From DASWLF01 sp963768765 (lineage in GTDB: Bacteria; Desulfobacterota; Desulfobaccia; Desulfobaccales; 0-14-0-80-60-11): a DNA stretch of 64,000 bases. The notes under the pieces are model-generated. The model was not told where the DNA came from. It searched no databases and saw only the letters and a list, made by a program, of their open reading frames with translations. How positions within the stretch are numbered: position 1 is the first letter of the stretch; each line of letters begins with the position of its first letter. The position numbers were made by a program, and so were the translations under genes. Positions 9,253-17,077 of this stretch are shown here, piece after piece. Where the stretch lies: the NCBI GenBank assembly GCA_963768765.1, contig CAVYJK010000027.1, positions 62,001 to 126,000 of the forward strand, written 5' to 3'.

Positions 9253-9720
9253 ATGCGGACCGTAGAAGGCAAGCTCATCGGCGAAGGGTTGAAATTCGCC
9301 CTGGTGGTTAGCCGCTTCAATTCTTTCATCACCGAACGCCTGCTGGAAGGCGCTCTGGACAGCCTGCGGCGCAAAGGGGTGCGGGACGAGGACCTGACGG
9401 TGGTGCGGGTGCCGGGGGCCTGGGAGATCCCCCTGGTGGCCAAGCGCCTGGCCCAGGCCAAATCGCACCATGCCGTTATTTGCCTGGGGGCGGTGATCCG
9501 GGGGGCCACCCCGCACTTCGATTACGTGGCCGCGGAGGTGAGCAAAGGTATCGCCCAGGTGACCCTGGATACCGGGGTGCCCGTATCCTTTGGCATCCTG
9601 ACCACCGACACCCTGGAGCAGGCCGTCGAGCGGGCCGGCAGCAAGGCGGGCAACAAGGGCTATGCCGCGGCCGAGGCTGCCATCGAAATGGTCAACCTCC
9701 TCGCCGACTTGGGGGGCTGA
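9253..9720 (+). CDS. ribH: 6,7-dimethyl-8-ribityllumazine synthase
   Basis: Condenses 5-amino-6-ribitylaminouracil with the butanone phosphate made by RibB; usually forms a hollow 60-mer or a pentamer. FALVVSRFNSFITERLLEGA, VPGAWEIPLVAKRLA, ICLGAVIRGATPHFDYVAAE and VSFGILTTDTLEQA are family landmarks, including the catalytic histidine in the TPHFDYV segment. The length of 155 residues is standard. ATG at 9253 follows a purine-rich AGGGGGAAAT. nusB starts 5 bases after the stop, a conserved ribH-nusB arrangement. Confidence 0.96.
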   Translation: MRTVEGKLIGEGLKFALVVSRFNSFITERLLEGALDSLRRKGVRDEDLTVVRVPGAWEIPLVAKRLAQAKSHHAVICLGAVIRGATPHFDYVAAEVSKGIAQVTLDTGVPVSFGILTTDTLEQAVERAGSKAGNKGYAAAEAAIEMVNLLADLGG

Positions 9721-9725
9721 CATTT

Positions 9726-10145
9726 TTGGCGGCTTATTCCCGTAGCCGTTGCCGGGAATGGGCCCTGCAGTTTCTCTATCAGGCCGAGTTTACCGGAGGG
9801 CGGCGGCCTGAAAACCTGGAAGGCTTTTGGCACCATTTCCAGAAAGAGGGGGCGCCTCCGGCCTACTTGCAGGAACTGGTGGCCGGGGTGGCGGCCCACC
9901 TGGAGGAACTGGACGCCCTCATCGCCCGCTACTCCGAGCACTGGCGCTTGGAGCGCATGACCTTGGTGGACCGCAACCTGCTGCGGCTGGCTATTTGCGA
10001 GCTTCTGTACCAGGCCGAGATTCCCCCCAAGGTGGTGATCAACGAAGCGGTGGAGATGGCCAAGCGCTTCGGCACCGAGGCCTCCGGCGCCTTTGTCAAC
10101 GGCCTGCTGGACCGCATCCGGGAGGCGGTGGGCCGGGAGGTTTGA
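9726..10145 (+). CDS. nusB: Transcription antitermination protein NusB
   Basis: All-helical RNA-binding protein that, with NusE (S10), binds boxA in rRNA leaders and supports antitermination. SRCREWALQFLYQAEF opens the fold, followed by ELDALIARYSEHWRLERM and LVDRNLLRLAICELLY. The end, VINEAVEMAKRFGTEASGAF VNGLLD, is the conserved C-terminal block. The best start is TTG at 9726, 5 bases after ribH; no ATG fits. About 139 residues, normal. Confidence 0.93.
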   Translation: MAAYSRSRCREWALQFLYQAEFTGGRRPENLEGFWHHFQKEGAPPAYLQELVAGVAAHLEELDALIARYSEHWRLERMTLVDRNLLRLAICELLYQAEIPPKVVINEAVEMAKRFGTEASGAFVNGLLDRIREAVGREV

Positions 10146-10149
10146 GAAG

Positions 10150-10310
10150 CAGGGGTCAGGGACCAGGGGGCAGGGGTCAGTCGCAATTAACCGAATCATT
10201 TATAGCTGGTTAATTCGAGGGCCGGGGGAAAAAGCCAAGGATAATCTGCTTCCGACCCCTAACCTCTAATCCCTAATCCCTGGCCCCTGACCCCTGCATT
10301 TGGGGGCTTG
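10150..10310. repeat. GGGGTCAGGG / CCCCTGACCCC intergenic repeat
   Basis: Short tandem-like units such as AGGGGTCAGGGACCAGGGG on the left and CCCTGGCCCCTGACCCCTG on the right form a large imperfect inverted repeat. A second copy is at 17738-17810. It fills most of the gap between nusB and the lipoprotein gene. Confidence 0.75.
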
Positions 10311-10410
10311 CATATTCCGAAAAAAGCCTTATTGGTAAGTTAACCGCAGCTTAGTCATCTTTGGACCAAAGGGTTCGGCTCGAAAAGCGTTACCAGAGGA
10401 GGAAGGTAAG

Positions 10411-11049
10411 ATGACCCGGAAATTATTGGCACTCGCGGTAATACTCGTCTTCTCAGTTTCCCTGGCAGGTTGCGTCACCGAGAGCGGCTATTATTCGCCG
10501 GAGGGCTCCGCGGCGGCCGGAGCCGTGGGAGGGGCGGCCACCGGTGCGGCCCTCGGCGCCATCATCGGCGTGGCCACCGGTTCTCCTGCCACCGGCGCCT
10601 GGGTAGGTGCGGCGGCCGGCGGCCTAGTGGGGGCAGTGGGCGGCTATCTCTATGCCGAGCACCGCAACAGCGAGATCCGCTCGTCCCAGGCGGCGGCCCA
10701 ATCTTATAATTATAATCCGAGCCAGGGCAACGTGGTGGCCATCGATAGGGCTGAGGCCACGCCCTCCACCGTGTCGCCGGGCCAGCAGGTGAACCTGGGG
10801 CTGACCTACACCATCCTGACCCCGTCCGATGTGCCGGTTTCCGTCACCCTGGTGCGGGAGGTGCGCTACGGGGGCAACCTGTTGGGGCAGCCTTACCAGA
10901 CCACGGTATCCAACAATAACGGCACTTTCACCGACAACGTGGCTTACTCCCTGCCCAGCAACGCCACCCCGGGGAATTACACCGTCACCGAACGGGTGTT
11001 GAGCAGCTACGGCAGCTCCCAGAGGGACGCCTATTTCACCGTGCAATAG
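10411..11049 (+). CDS. Glycine-zipper outer-membrane lipoprotein
   Basis: Predicted lipoprotein: a hydrophobic leader ends in the lipobox LAGC, with the lipidated cysteine at residue 21. Residues 33-80 are a glycine-zipper stretch (AAGAVGGAATGAALGAIIG and AAAGGLVGAVGGYLY) typical of SlyB/17-kDa-antigen-like proteins, which pack against the outer membrane. The last ~110 residues form a separate beta-rich region starting at AEATPSTVSPGQQVNLGLTY that looks like an Ig-like or surface domain. The start is ATG with GAGGAAGG upstream. A terminator follows. The exact role is unknown; envelope stability is a reasonable guess for the zipper part. Confidence 0.8.
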   Translation: MTRKLLALAVILVFSVSLAGCVTESGYYSPEGSAAAGAVGGAATGAALGAIIGVATGSPATGAWVGAAAGGLVGAVGGYLYAEHRNSEIRSSQAAAQSYNYNPSQGNVVAIDRAEATPSTVSPGQQVNLGLTYTILTPSDVPVSVTLVREVRYGGNLLGQPYQTTVSNNNGTFTDNVAYSLPSNATPGNYTVTERVLSSYGSSQRDAYFTVQ

Positions 11050-11102
11050 TCTCGGGTAAGGCCGGGGCCGGAAACTGGGGCCGTCTCGGAGACCGGACCA
11101 CA

Positions 11103-11151
11103 GGGGTAAAGGCGGAAAGGAAGGCTTTTCGCCTTTGTGCCCCTTTTTTTA
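11103..11151 (+). terminator. Rho-independent terminator after the lipoprotein gene
   Basis: Outer GGGG/CCCC and inner AAAGGCG/CGCCTTT pairings form a hairpin followed by seven T residues. The rest of 11050-11351 holds GTAGGGGCGG-type repeat fragments and no gene. Confidence 0.75.
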
Positions 11152-11351
11152 CCGGCGGGAGGGTGCGGCCGAGCAGGATGGACACGCAGGTCCCCCCTAC
11201 AAATTAGGGGGGCGTCTCAGGTAAATCCCTTTCCTGATAGTTAGGGGAAAATGGTACGGGACCCCGGGAAGATCGAGGAAAACGGGAACCGCTAGGGGCG
11301 GTTGGCGAACCGCCTCTACGTGGTTATCGTCTGCTTTATGCCTGCAATAGA

Positions 11352-11380
11352 TTGACATGATTTCCTTTTTTTGGTAAACA
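11352..11380 (+). promoter_or_regulatory. Sigma-70-type promoter for the rpsF operon
   Basis: TTGACA at 11352-11357 and TAAACA at 11375-11380 are separated by 17 bases. The -35 is a perfect consensus, the -10 weak. It lies 63 bases before rpsF, placing the hairpin at 11397-11424 in the leader. Confidence 0.6.
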
Positions 11381-11396
11381 ATATATTTGATTCTCC

Positions 11397-11424
11397 TTGC
11401 TCCGGGCCCAGGGCACCGGAGCAA
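11397..11424 (+). promoter_or_regulatory. Candidate S6:S18-binding leader hairpin
   Basis: TTGCTCCGG pairs with CCGGAGCAA just upstream of the rpsF ribosome binding site. It can also fold as an outer TTGCTC/GAGCAA stem, an inner GCC-CAG-GGC stem and an unpaired ACCG on the 3' side. That resembles the known autoregulatory motif where the S6:S18 complex binds the rpsF leader. The structure is drawn by eye, so the match to the motif is an inference. Confidence 0.5.
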
Positions 11425-11443
11425 ATACCCATAAGGAGGAAGA

Positions 11444-11920
11444 ATGCGCCGCTATGAGTCTGTCTGGGTGGTCGACGGCGACCTCCCGGACGAAGATGTG
11501 AAAGCCACCATCGATAAGTTCACCCGGATTATCGCCACCCAGGGTGGCACGCTGGTGGACGTGGACGAATGGGGCCGCAAGAAGCTGGCCTACAAGATCA
11601 AAGGCGCCACCCGGGGCTACTACGTTTTAGCCGACTTCGCCGGGATGCCGGAGACGGTCAAGGAACTGGAACGCAATTACCGGATCGACGACCGCATCAT
11701 TCGTTACCTCACCGTTAAAAAATCCGACAAAGTAGACCCGGAGGCTCTGCAGGCAGAGATAGCCGCCAAGGCCAAGAAGCCGGTTCCGGCTCCGGAAGCC
11801 GAAGCCGCGGCGCCGGCCGCGGAGGAAGGCGCGGCGGCGCCTGGCGCCGCGGTTGAGACCGCCGCCGCTGAGGCCGCCCCTCCCGAAGAAGGAGCCACCC
11901 AAGCCAAGGAGGAGGACTAA
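11444..11920 (+). CDS. rpsF: 30S ribosomal protein S6
   Basis: Binds 16S rRNA together with S18 in the platform of the small subunit. MRRYESVWVVDGDLPDEDVK, WGRKKLAYKIKGATRGYYVL and ELERNYRIDDRIIRYLTVK are typical S6. The conserved domain ends near residue 100; the remaining ~55 residues are an alanine/glutamate/proline-rich low-complexity tail (PAPEAEAAAPAAEEGAAAPG), longer than in E. coli. ATG has AAGGAGG 4 bases upstream. rpsR follows closely, then a DUF2232 gene and rplI, a conserved order. Confidence 0.96.
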   Translation: MRRYESVWVVDGDLPDEDVKATIDKFTRIIATQGGTLVDVDEWGRKKLAYKIKGATRGYYVLADFAGMPETVKELERNYRIDDRIIRYLTVKKSDKVDPEALQAEIAAKAKKPVPAPEAEAAAPAAEEGAAAPGAAVETAAAEAAPPEEGATQAKEED

Positions 11921-11923
11921 CCG

Positions 11924-12181
11924 GTGCCTGTAATGCCTCGCCGCAGACGCAAACAGTTCTATGTTCGGCGCAAGGTCTGCCGTTTTTGCGTGGATGCCGC
12001 GCTGCTCATTGATTATAAGGATGTCAATACCCTCAGGCAGTTCGTGACGGAGCGGGGGAAGATCATCCCCCGGCGCATCTCGGGGAACTGCGCCCGCCAT
12101 CAGCGGCGGGTCACCCGGGCCATCAAGCAAGCGCGGCTCCTGGCTCAGATTCCCTACGTCCCTATGATGTCGCCCCCCTGA
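11924..12181 (+). CDS. rpsR: 30S ribosomal protein S18
   Basis: Partner of S6 on the 30S platform. KVCRFCVDAALLIDYKDVN and TERGKIIPRRISGNCARHQR are conserved. The CxxC plus C..H arrangement is the zinc-ribbon form of S18. GTG at 11924 lies 8 bases after GGAGG and is preferred over ATG at 11933. It is 85 residues, complete, and 3 bases after rpsF. Confidence 0.95.
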   Translation: MPVMPRRRRKQFYVRRKVCRFCVDAALLIDYKDVNTLRQFVTERGKIIPRRISGNCARHQRRVTRAIKQARLLAQIPYVPMMSPP

Positions 12182-12197
12182 GGACTGGAGGAAATAA

Positions 12198-13142
12198 TTG
12201 TTAAAGGGCCGGGGTCTCTCCGTTTGGCTCCTCTGCCTCGCCGTTCTGCTGCTGTTTTACTTCGGGGCGCAGTTTAATCCCCTGGCTTTCCTGCTGGCCG
12301 GCATCCTGGTGCCCCTGCCGGTGCTCCTGGCGGGCTGGCGTTTGGGAGCGCGGGGCGCCCTGCTGCTGGCGCTGGTGACGGCCCTGGGCATCTTTTCCCT
12401 GAAACCCGGTCTGGAAATCCTCTGGGCCAACCAGGGCTTCGGGAGCCTGCTGCTCATGGGGGTCCTGCTGAGCGGCCTGCAGGAGCGGGGGGCCACGGCG
12501 CCCCGGGCCATCATGTCAACGGTGGCGGCCTTGAGCGTCATCGCCCTGTTGTTCTTGCTGGGCCAGGCCTTTTTTCAGGGGGTTAGCCCCGCGGTCATTA
12601 TGGCCCAGAGAAGCTCGGAGATCATGGCCGCGGTGCACCAGGTCCTGGGGGATACGGCCGGCGGATCGTCGGCGGCGGTCTTACCCGGGGTTTCCCAGGC
12701 CGACCTGGAGGCCCTGGTGCAGCGCCTGCTGCCGGGCCTGGTGGTGGCCAATACCGGCCTGGTGGCCTGGCTCAACGTCATCCTGGCCCGGCAAATCGCC
12801 TTTCTCCTGGGGTGGGGCAAACCGGAGCCGCCGCTCTATTTTTGGGCCACCCCGGAATGGCTCATTTTTGTGGCCCTGGGCGCCGGCTTCCTGCTCCTCA
12901 TCCCGGTGAGCGCGGTGCGTTCCCTGAGCCTGAACCTGCTGCTGGTGCTGGCCCTTCTCTATTTTTGCCAGGGAGTGGCGGTGGTGGCCGCCTGGTTCAA
13001 CCGTTTGTCGCTGCCCCGGTTTATGAGGCTCATCGGTTACCCGTTGCTATTTTTGAACCCGTTTTTTTTCCTGATTATCACCCTGGGACTGATGGACCTG
13101 TGGCTGGATTTTCGCCGGTTGCGTCAGCCCAAGGACGCTTAG
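12198..13142 (+). CDS. DUF2232 family membrane protein
   Basis: Integral membrane protein of about 314 residues with roughly eight hydrophobic segments. Proteins of this YybS-like family sit between rpsR and rplI in many bacteria, as here, but have no settled function. LAGILVPLPVLLAGWRLG and the C-terminal LPRFMRLIGYPLLFLNPFFF stretch are the most recognisable parts. It begins at TTG 12198 with GGAGGAAAT upstream and ends 10 bases before rplI, so it is part of the ribosomal protein operon. Confidence 0.82.
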   Translation: MLKGRGLSVWLLCLAVLLLFYFGAQFNPLAFLLAGILVPLPVLLAGWRLGARGALLLALVTALGIFSLKPGLEILWANQGFGSLLLMGVLLSGLQERGATAPRAIMSTVAALSVIALLFLLGQAFFQGVSPAVIMAQRSSEIMAAVHQVLGDTAGGSSAAVLPGVSQADLEALVQRLLPGLVVANTGLVAWLNVILARQIAFLLGWGKPEPPLYFWATPEWLIFVALGAGFLLLIPVSAVRSLSLNLLLVLALLYFCQGVAVVAAWFNRLSLPRFMRLIGYPLLFLNPFFFLIITLGLMDLWLDFRRLRQPKDA

Positions 13143-13152
13143 GAGGCCTTAA

Positions 13153-13602
13153 GTGAAAGTAATCCTGACCGAAGACGTTACCGCCCTGGGCCCCATGGGT
13201 TCCGTCGTGGAGGTGGCCCGGGGCTACGCCCGTAATTTTCTCATTCCCCAGGGGAAAGCCATGGAAGCCACCCAGGGGAACCTGGCCAAAATCGAACAGG
13301 CCAAGGCCAAGTACGCCCAACTCCAGGGCAGGGACCGGGAAGCCGCCATGGCTCAGGTGGACCTGCTGGAAGGGCTCAGCCTCACCATCGCCCAGCGGGT
13401 GGGCGAAGGCGAGCGCCTCTACGGCTCCGTCACCGCGGCCATGATCGCCGAAGCCATGGCCGCCAAGGGCTACGAAGTGGACAAAAAGGAGCTGGAATTG
13501 CCGGAACCCATCAAAAAACTGGGAACCTATGAAGTAATGGTGCGCCTGGCCCCGGAAGCCAAGGCCAAAGTAACCGTGGAAGTGGTGGCCGAAGAAGCCT
13601 GA
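13153..13602 (+). CDS. rplI: 50S ribosomal protein L9
   Basis: Large-subunit protein with an N-terminal RNA-binding domain, a long helix and a C-terminal domain; it helps maintain reading frame. MKVILTEDVTALGPMGSVVE and RGYARNFLIPQGKAMEATQGN are diagnostic. It starts at GTG 13153 with AGGAGGCC upstream. The 149 residues are standard. It is the last gene of the rpsF cluster before repeat-rich DNA. Confidence 0.96.
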   Translation: MKVILTEDVTALGPMGSVVEVARGYARNFLIPQGKAMEATQGNLAKIEQAKAKYAQLQGRDREAAMAQVDLLEGLSLTIAQRVGEGERLYGSVTAAMIAEAMAAKGYEVDKKELELPEPIKKLGTYEVMVRLAPEAKAKVTVEVVAEEA

Positions 13603-13615
13603 TCTTGGAGCAAGT

Positions 13616-13690
13616 TTTTGGGGGAGGGGCTAAGGGCAAAAGCCCTTACGCTTACAAAAAACTCCCCCGAACCCCCACCCCCAATCCCCA
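13616..13690. repeat. GC-rich palindromic repeat after rplI
   Basis: TTTTTGGGGGAGGGGCTAAG with AAGCCCTTACGCTTAC, then ACTCCCCCGAACCCCCACC and CCCCAATCCCCATAAG. Same family as the copy in lpxB; here it may serve as the rplI transcript end. Confidence 0.8.
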
Positions 13691-14157
13691 TAAGATTTAA
13701 TTATGCCGGGCAGTCAGACGGGACCAGGGGGCCAGCCTGACCCGATCAGTCTTGTTTGCCTAAAAGATCAGTGCGCTTAAGGTACAATAAAGCAGATCTT
13801 ATAAAGTAGGGGCACGGCGCGCCGTGCCCTTTAATTTTGAATAATGTGGTACAGGCGCCCCAGCCTGGGGCCAGCGTCAATCTTCGATATTTTCATAAGT
13901 GAGGCAGGATTCTTTCAGCTAGTGATGGAAATCAGAGAATATCGTCGGGGCTTCGAACTTTTAAAATATCTCCAGCCCAATTCCCCAAAGGGGGCTTCGC
14001 AGAAATTTCTCCTTCGAAAAATTCAGTCCGCCCCATGGGCCAAACTGCCGTTTGCAACAGGGAATATTTTTGATTACGATGGAACCATCTTTCAAAAAAT
14101 TGGAGTAAGGCTTGCCAAACCTTTTCACCAATAACCTGCGATCCTGACTGCAAAAAT
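13691..14157. other. Intergenic region, less GC-rich, no convincing gene
   Basis: Reading frames on both strands (13844-14134 plus, 13932-14218 minus) lack ribosome binding sites and any recognisable motif. The plus frame begins in a repeat-like GGTACAGGCGCCCCAGCCTG. The base composition is visibly richer in A and T than the flanks. It could be decayed coding DNA. Confidence 0.5.
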
Positions 14158-14376
14158 GTGGATAACCCGGCAACATATGGGGTAATCTTAACAATAATTG
14201 GTACAGGTTTCTTAGCATTTTCTGTGCGTATAACTCGGCAGTATCAAGGGGAAATGGCTAAGGAGGTTGCCAGGTTTAAAAAAGACGGTATTGAGCTTAC
14301 AGAAACTTCTATAAATCGTAGCTTATTTTGGATTGGTTTAGGTCTTGTAGCATTAGGTTCAGCCCCGCAATGGTAG
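14158..14376 (+). CDS. Small membrane protein, function unknown
   Basis: Seventy-two residues with two predicted membrane segments (YGVILTIIGTGFLAFSV and SLFWIGLGLVALGSA) flanking a charged cytoplasmic or periplasmic loop (RQYQGEMAKEVARFKKDGIE). I do not recognise the family. It starts at GTG 14158, without a clear ribosome binding site. Codon use is more AT-rich than in rplI and dnaB on either side, as in the preceding region, so it may be acquired. It ends 29 bases before dnaB. Confidence 0.5.
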   Translation: MDNPATYGVILTIIGTGFLAFSVRITRQYQGEMAKEVARFKKDGIELTETSINRSLFWIGLGLVALGSAPQW

Positions 14377-14405
14377 TATGAAGCAAAAATATAAGAGAGG
14401 CTAAA

Positions 14406-15800
14406 ATGGCTAACGTAGGAAGGCGCATGGCCGCGGCCTCCACCGAGGGAACTCCCCCGCCCGGCGGCTACACCCCTCCGGCCAACCCCGAGGCGGAGCA
14501 GTCGGTGCTGGGGGCCATCCTGGTGCGCCCGGAGGTCCTGGACCGGGTGGCGGACCACATCGAACCCGCCGATTTCTACCGGGAAGCCCACGGCCGCATC
14601 TATCAGGCCATGCTGGACCTGTACGGCAAAGGCGAGCCGGTGGATCTGGTGAGCGTCAGCGCCCTCCTGAAAGAGCGGGATCAACTTGAAAGTGTCGGGG
14701 GCCCCGTCTTCCTGGCCGGCCTCAGCGAGCAGGTGGGGTTTGCCACCAACGCCGACTATTACGCCTCCCTGGTGCACGACAAGGCCATCCTGCGCCGCCT
14801 GTTGGATACCACCCAGGAAATCGCCAGCCAGTGTCTCGCCCCGGTGGAGGACGTGGGCGAGTTCCTGGACGCCGCGGAGCAAAAGGTCTTCGAGGTGGCG
14901 GAGTCCAAAGTGCGCCCGGGGTTCAAGTCCGTGGGGGCCCTGGTAGAAACGGAGATCGCCAACCTGGAGGCCATCTGGCACCGGGAGGCGGGCCGCATCA
15001 CCGGGGTGACCAGCGGCTTCCCGGACCTGGACAACCTCACCGCGGGGTTCCAGAACAGCGACCTGATCATCATCGCGGCCCGCCCCAGCATGGGGAAAAC
15101 CGCCCTGGCCCTGAACATCGCTTACAACGCCGCCTACAAGCCCCAGGTGCCGGTGGCCTTTTTCTCCCTGGAAATGTCCAAGGAGCAGCTGGTGCGCCGG
15201 CTGCTCAGCAGCATCGGCGAAGTGGACGCCTCCAACCTCAGGCGGGCTTTCCTCAGCACCCCGGAATGGGCCAACCTCCAGACCGCCGCGGGCTACCTGC
15301 TGGACTGCCCCATCTTCATCGACGACACCCCGGCGGCCACGGTCCTGGACATCCGGGCCAAGGCCCGGCGCCTCAAGGCCGACGGCAAACTGGGCCTGGT
15401 GATCATCGACTACCTGCAGCTCATGCGGGGGCGGTACAACGCTCCCAGCCGGGAGCAGGAAATCTCCGAGATTTCCCGGTCCCTGAAGGCCCTGGCCAAG
15501 GAGCTGAACGTGCCGGTCATGGCGCTGTCCCAGCTCAACCGGCGGGTGGAGGAGCGTCCCAACAAACGGCCCCAACTGGCAGACTTGCGGGAATCCGGGG
15601 CCATCGAGCAGGACGCCGACGTCATCATCTTCATCTACCGGGACGAGATTTACCGGGAAGACTCCCCGGAGAAGGGCAGCGCGGAAGTGATCGTGGGCAA
15701 ACAGCGCAACGGCCCCACCGGCAAAGTGAAACTGGCCTTCCGGGATAAGTTCACCCGCTTTGACAACCTGGCCCGGGAAGAGGCCGCAGTGGGGTTTTAG
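14406..15800 (+). CDS. dnaB: Replicative DNA helicase
   Basis: Hexameric 5'-3' helicase of the replication fork, loaded at oriC by DnaC/DnaA-type factors. The N-terminal domain starts at PPANPEAEQSVLGAILVRPE and interacts with primase. The RecA-like motor has Walker A ARPSMGKTALAL (residues 225-236), LFLSLEMS-type switch FFSLEMSKEQLVRRL, Walker B LVIIDYLQLM and the arginine-finger region KQRNGPTGKVKLAF. At 464 residues it is full length with no intein. Placement after rplI is conserved in many bacteria. Confidence 0.97.
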   Translation: MANVGRRMAAASTEGTPPPGGYTPPANPEAEQSVLGAILVRPEVLDRVADHIEPADFYREAHGRIYQAMLDLYGKGEPVDLVSVSALLKERDQLESVGGPVFLAGLSEQVGFATNADYYASLVHDKAILRRLLDTTQEIASQCLAPVEDVGEFLDAAEQKVFEVAESKVRPGFKSVGALVETEIANLEAIWHREAGRITGVTSGFPDLDNLTAGFQNSDLIIIAARPSMGKTALALNIAYNAAYKPQVPVAFFSLEMSKEQLVRRLLSSIGEVDASNLRRAFLSTPEWANLQTAAGYLLDCPIFIDDTPAATVLDIRAKARRLKADGKLGLVIIDYLQLMRGRYNAPSREQEISEISRSLKALAKELNVPVMALSQLNRRVEERPNKRPQLADLRESGAIEQDADVIIFIYRDEIYREDSPEKGSAEVIVGKQRNGPTGKVKLAFRDKFTRFDNLAREEAAVGF

Positions 15801-15807
15801 AAAAAGA

Positions 15808-16060
15808 AATTGGGGGAGGGGGCTAAGGGCCCACGGCCCTTACCCGAATGGGCCTGCGGCCCATTTTTACGATTATGGTTTTATTAGCCTGCGGCTAATA
15901 AAACCACCCCCAATCCCATATGGGAAGAAATTTGAGCCGGGGAAGGCGGGACCAACGGCCCCGCCTTCCCAGGCTCCAGTTTAGGGGGTTGGGAGGGGAG
16001 TTTGAGGGGAGGGCAGGGGAACCTACGAAAAATGTCCCCCGGTCCTCCCCCCAGATTAAC
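15808..16060. repeat. GC-rich modular repeat between dnaB and the Hsp20 genes
   Basis: Contains the GGGGGAGGGGGCTAAGGGC module, a GGGCCTGCGGCCC palindrome, an ATTAGCCTGCGGCTAAT palindrome, a CCGGGGAAGGCGGG/CCCCGCCTTCCC pair and GGGGAGGGCAGGGGAAC...CCCCCGGTCCTCCCC. At least four modules are nested or tandem. No gene is visible in 15801-16067. Confidence 0.8.
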
Positions 16061-16067
16061 TATCCTC

Positions 16068-16472
16068 TCAGGCGACTTTCACCTCGATCTTCCGGGGTTT
16101 GGCCTTTGCCACTTTGGGCAGCTGCAGCCGCAGGACGCCGTCCTTCATGGTGGCTTCGATGCGGGACTGGTCGATGATGGCCCCCAGGTGGAACTCCCGG
16201 TAGAAGTCCCCGGTGTAGTACTCCTGCACCAGCAGGTTCTCCTTGTCCCCCATGGGCGGGGCGATCTCGCCGCTGATGACCAGGTGGTTTTCCCGGACGT
16301 CCACGGTGATCTTCTCGGAAGGCACGCCGGGCATATCGGCCACCAGGGTCAGGGCCTCGGGGGTTTCAAAGATGTCCACTGCCGGCAGGAAGACCGGGCC
16401 GGGCCGCACGTGTTCGCCCTTGGCCGGCGCCTCTTCTTTGACTCTCGGTTTCAGTTCTTTTTCTTCAGCCAT
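16068..16472 (-). CDS. Hsp20/alpha-crystallin small heat-shock protein
   Basis: ATP-independent holdase chaperone. The alpha-crystallin domain runs from VDIFETPEALTLVADMPGVP to GVLRLQLPKVAKAKPRKIEV, with ENHLVISGE and the GVLRL version of the family's GxLxx motif. The N-terminal 45 residues are short and charged (EEKELKPRVKEEAPAKGE). It is 134 residues. It lies 11 bases downstream of a second Hsp20 gene and is probably in one transcript with it. Such tandem pairs often co-assemble. Confidence 0.93.
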   Translation of the reverse strand: MAEEKELKPRVKEEAPAKGEHVRPGPVFLPAVDIFETPEALTLVADMPGVPSEKITVDVRENHLVISGEIAPPMGDKENLLVQEYYTGDFYREFHLGAIIDQSRIEATMKDGVLRLQLPKVAKAKPRKIEVKVA

Positions 16473-16483
16473 GGTTATCTCCT

Positions 16484-16939
16484 TCAGACGGCCTTCACCT
16501 TGATCTGGCGCGGTTTGGTCTCCGCGGGCTTGGCCATCTTGATGGTCAGGATACCGTTTTTGTATGCGGCCTCCACCTTGGCGGGGCTCACCGGCATGGG
16601 CAGGGGGACCACCCGGCGGAAGTAGCCGGATTCCCGCTCCCGGCGGTGGTAGTTGACCTGTTTTTCCTCGGTGGGGATTTTCCTTTCGCCCCTAAGGATC
16701 AGGTTGCCCTCATGGACGGTGATTTCCAGAGCCTCCGCTTTGATGCCGGGCAACTCGGCCCGCACATAGACATTATCCTGGTCTTCGGAGATGTTCACCA
16801 GGGGATAAACCCCGGGGCGCCATTGGGCCAGGCCGGGGCCGAAGGTCTCCTCAAAGAGGCGGCCCATCCGGCGCTGGAGACGCTCCATTTCCCGGTAGGG
16901 GTCCCCCCAGTAGGGGTCCCTAAAAGTCACTATAGGCAT
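16484..16939 (-). CDS. Hsp20/alpha-crystallin small heat-shock protein
   Basis: First gene of the two-gene heat-shock unit. Residues 1-45 are the class-A N-terminus (MERLQRRMGRLFEETFGPG), often involved in oligomerisation. The alpha-crystallin domain follows from PLVNISEDQDNVYVRAELPG to NGILTIKMAKPAETKPRQI, with the GILTI motif and a closing IKVKAV in the position of the IxI tail. At 151 residues it is normal. A GAGGAGG ribosome binding site and a promoter with 17-base spacing (16976-17004) lie upstream. Confidence 0.94.
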   Translation of the reverse strand: MPIVTFRDPYWGDPYREMERLQRRMGRLFEETFGPGLAQWRPGVYPLVNISEDQDNVYVRAELPGIKAEALEITVHEGNLILRGERKIPTEEKQVNYHRRERESGYFRRVVPLPMPVSPAKVEAAYKNGILTIKMAKPAETKPRQIKVKAV

Positions 16940-16975
16940 GATTAGCCTCCTCGTTTATTTTATTTCTAAAGATAG

Positions 16976-17004
16976 AAAATAATCACTGCCTCTGGGCCGG
17001 TCAA
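16976..17004 (-). promoter_or_regulatory. Promoter for the Hsp20 pair
   Basis: On the minus strand, TTGACC (17004-16999), 17 bases, TATTTT (16981-16976). CCCCTTGACC also partly resembles a sigma-32 -35 box, which would fit heat induction, but the -10 does not match that class. Plus-strand TTGAAA (17017) and TATAAA (17038) with 15-base spacing may drive the divergent HAD gene. Confidence 0.5.
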
Positions 17005-17077
17005 GGGGCTTACCTGTTGAAAGTTTTGCCAAATTTCTATAAATAAAGGGAGCGAATCATTACGGGAAGGATGGCTG

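Noticed and set aside
10148..10310. Tandem GGGGTCAGGG units considered as a CRISPR array
   Set aside because: Units are not evenly spaced and there are no unique spacers or cas genes; it is an intergenic inverted repeat.
13844..14134. 96-codon open frame after rplI
   Set aside because: Begins within a repeat-like sequence, has no ribosome binding site and no similarity I recognise; treated as non-coding.
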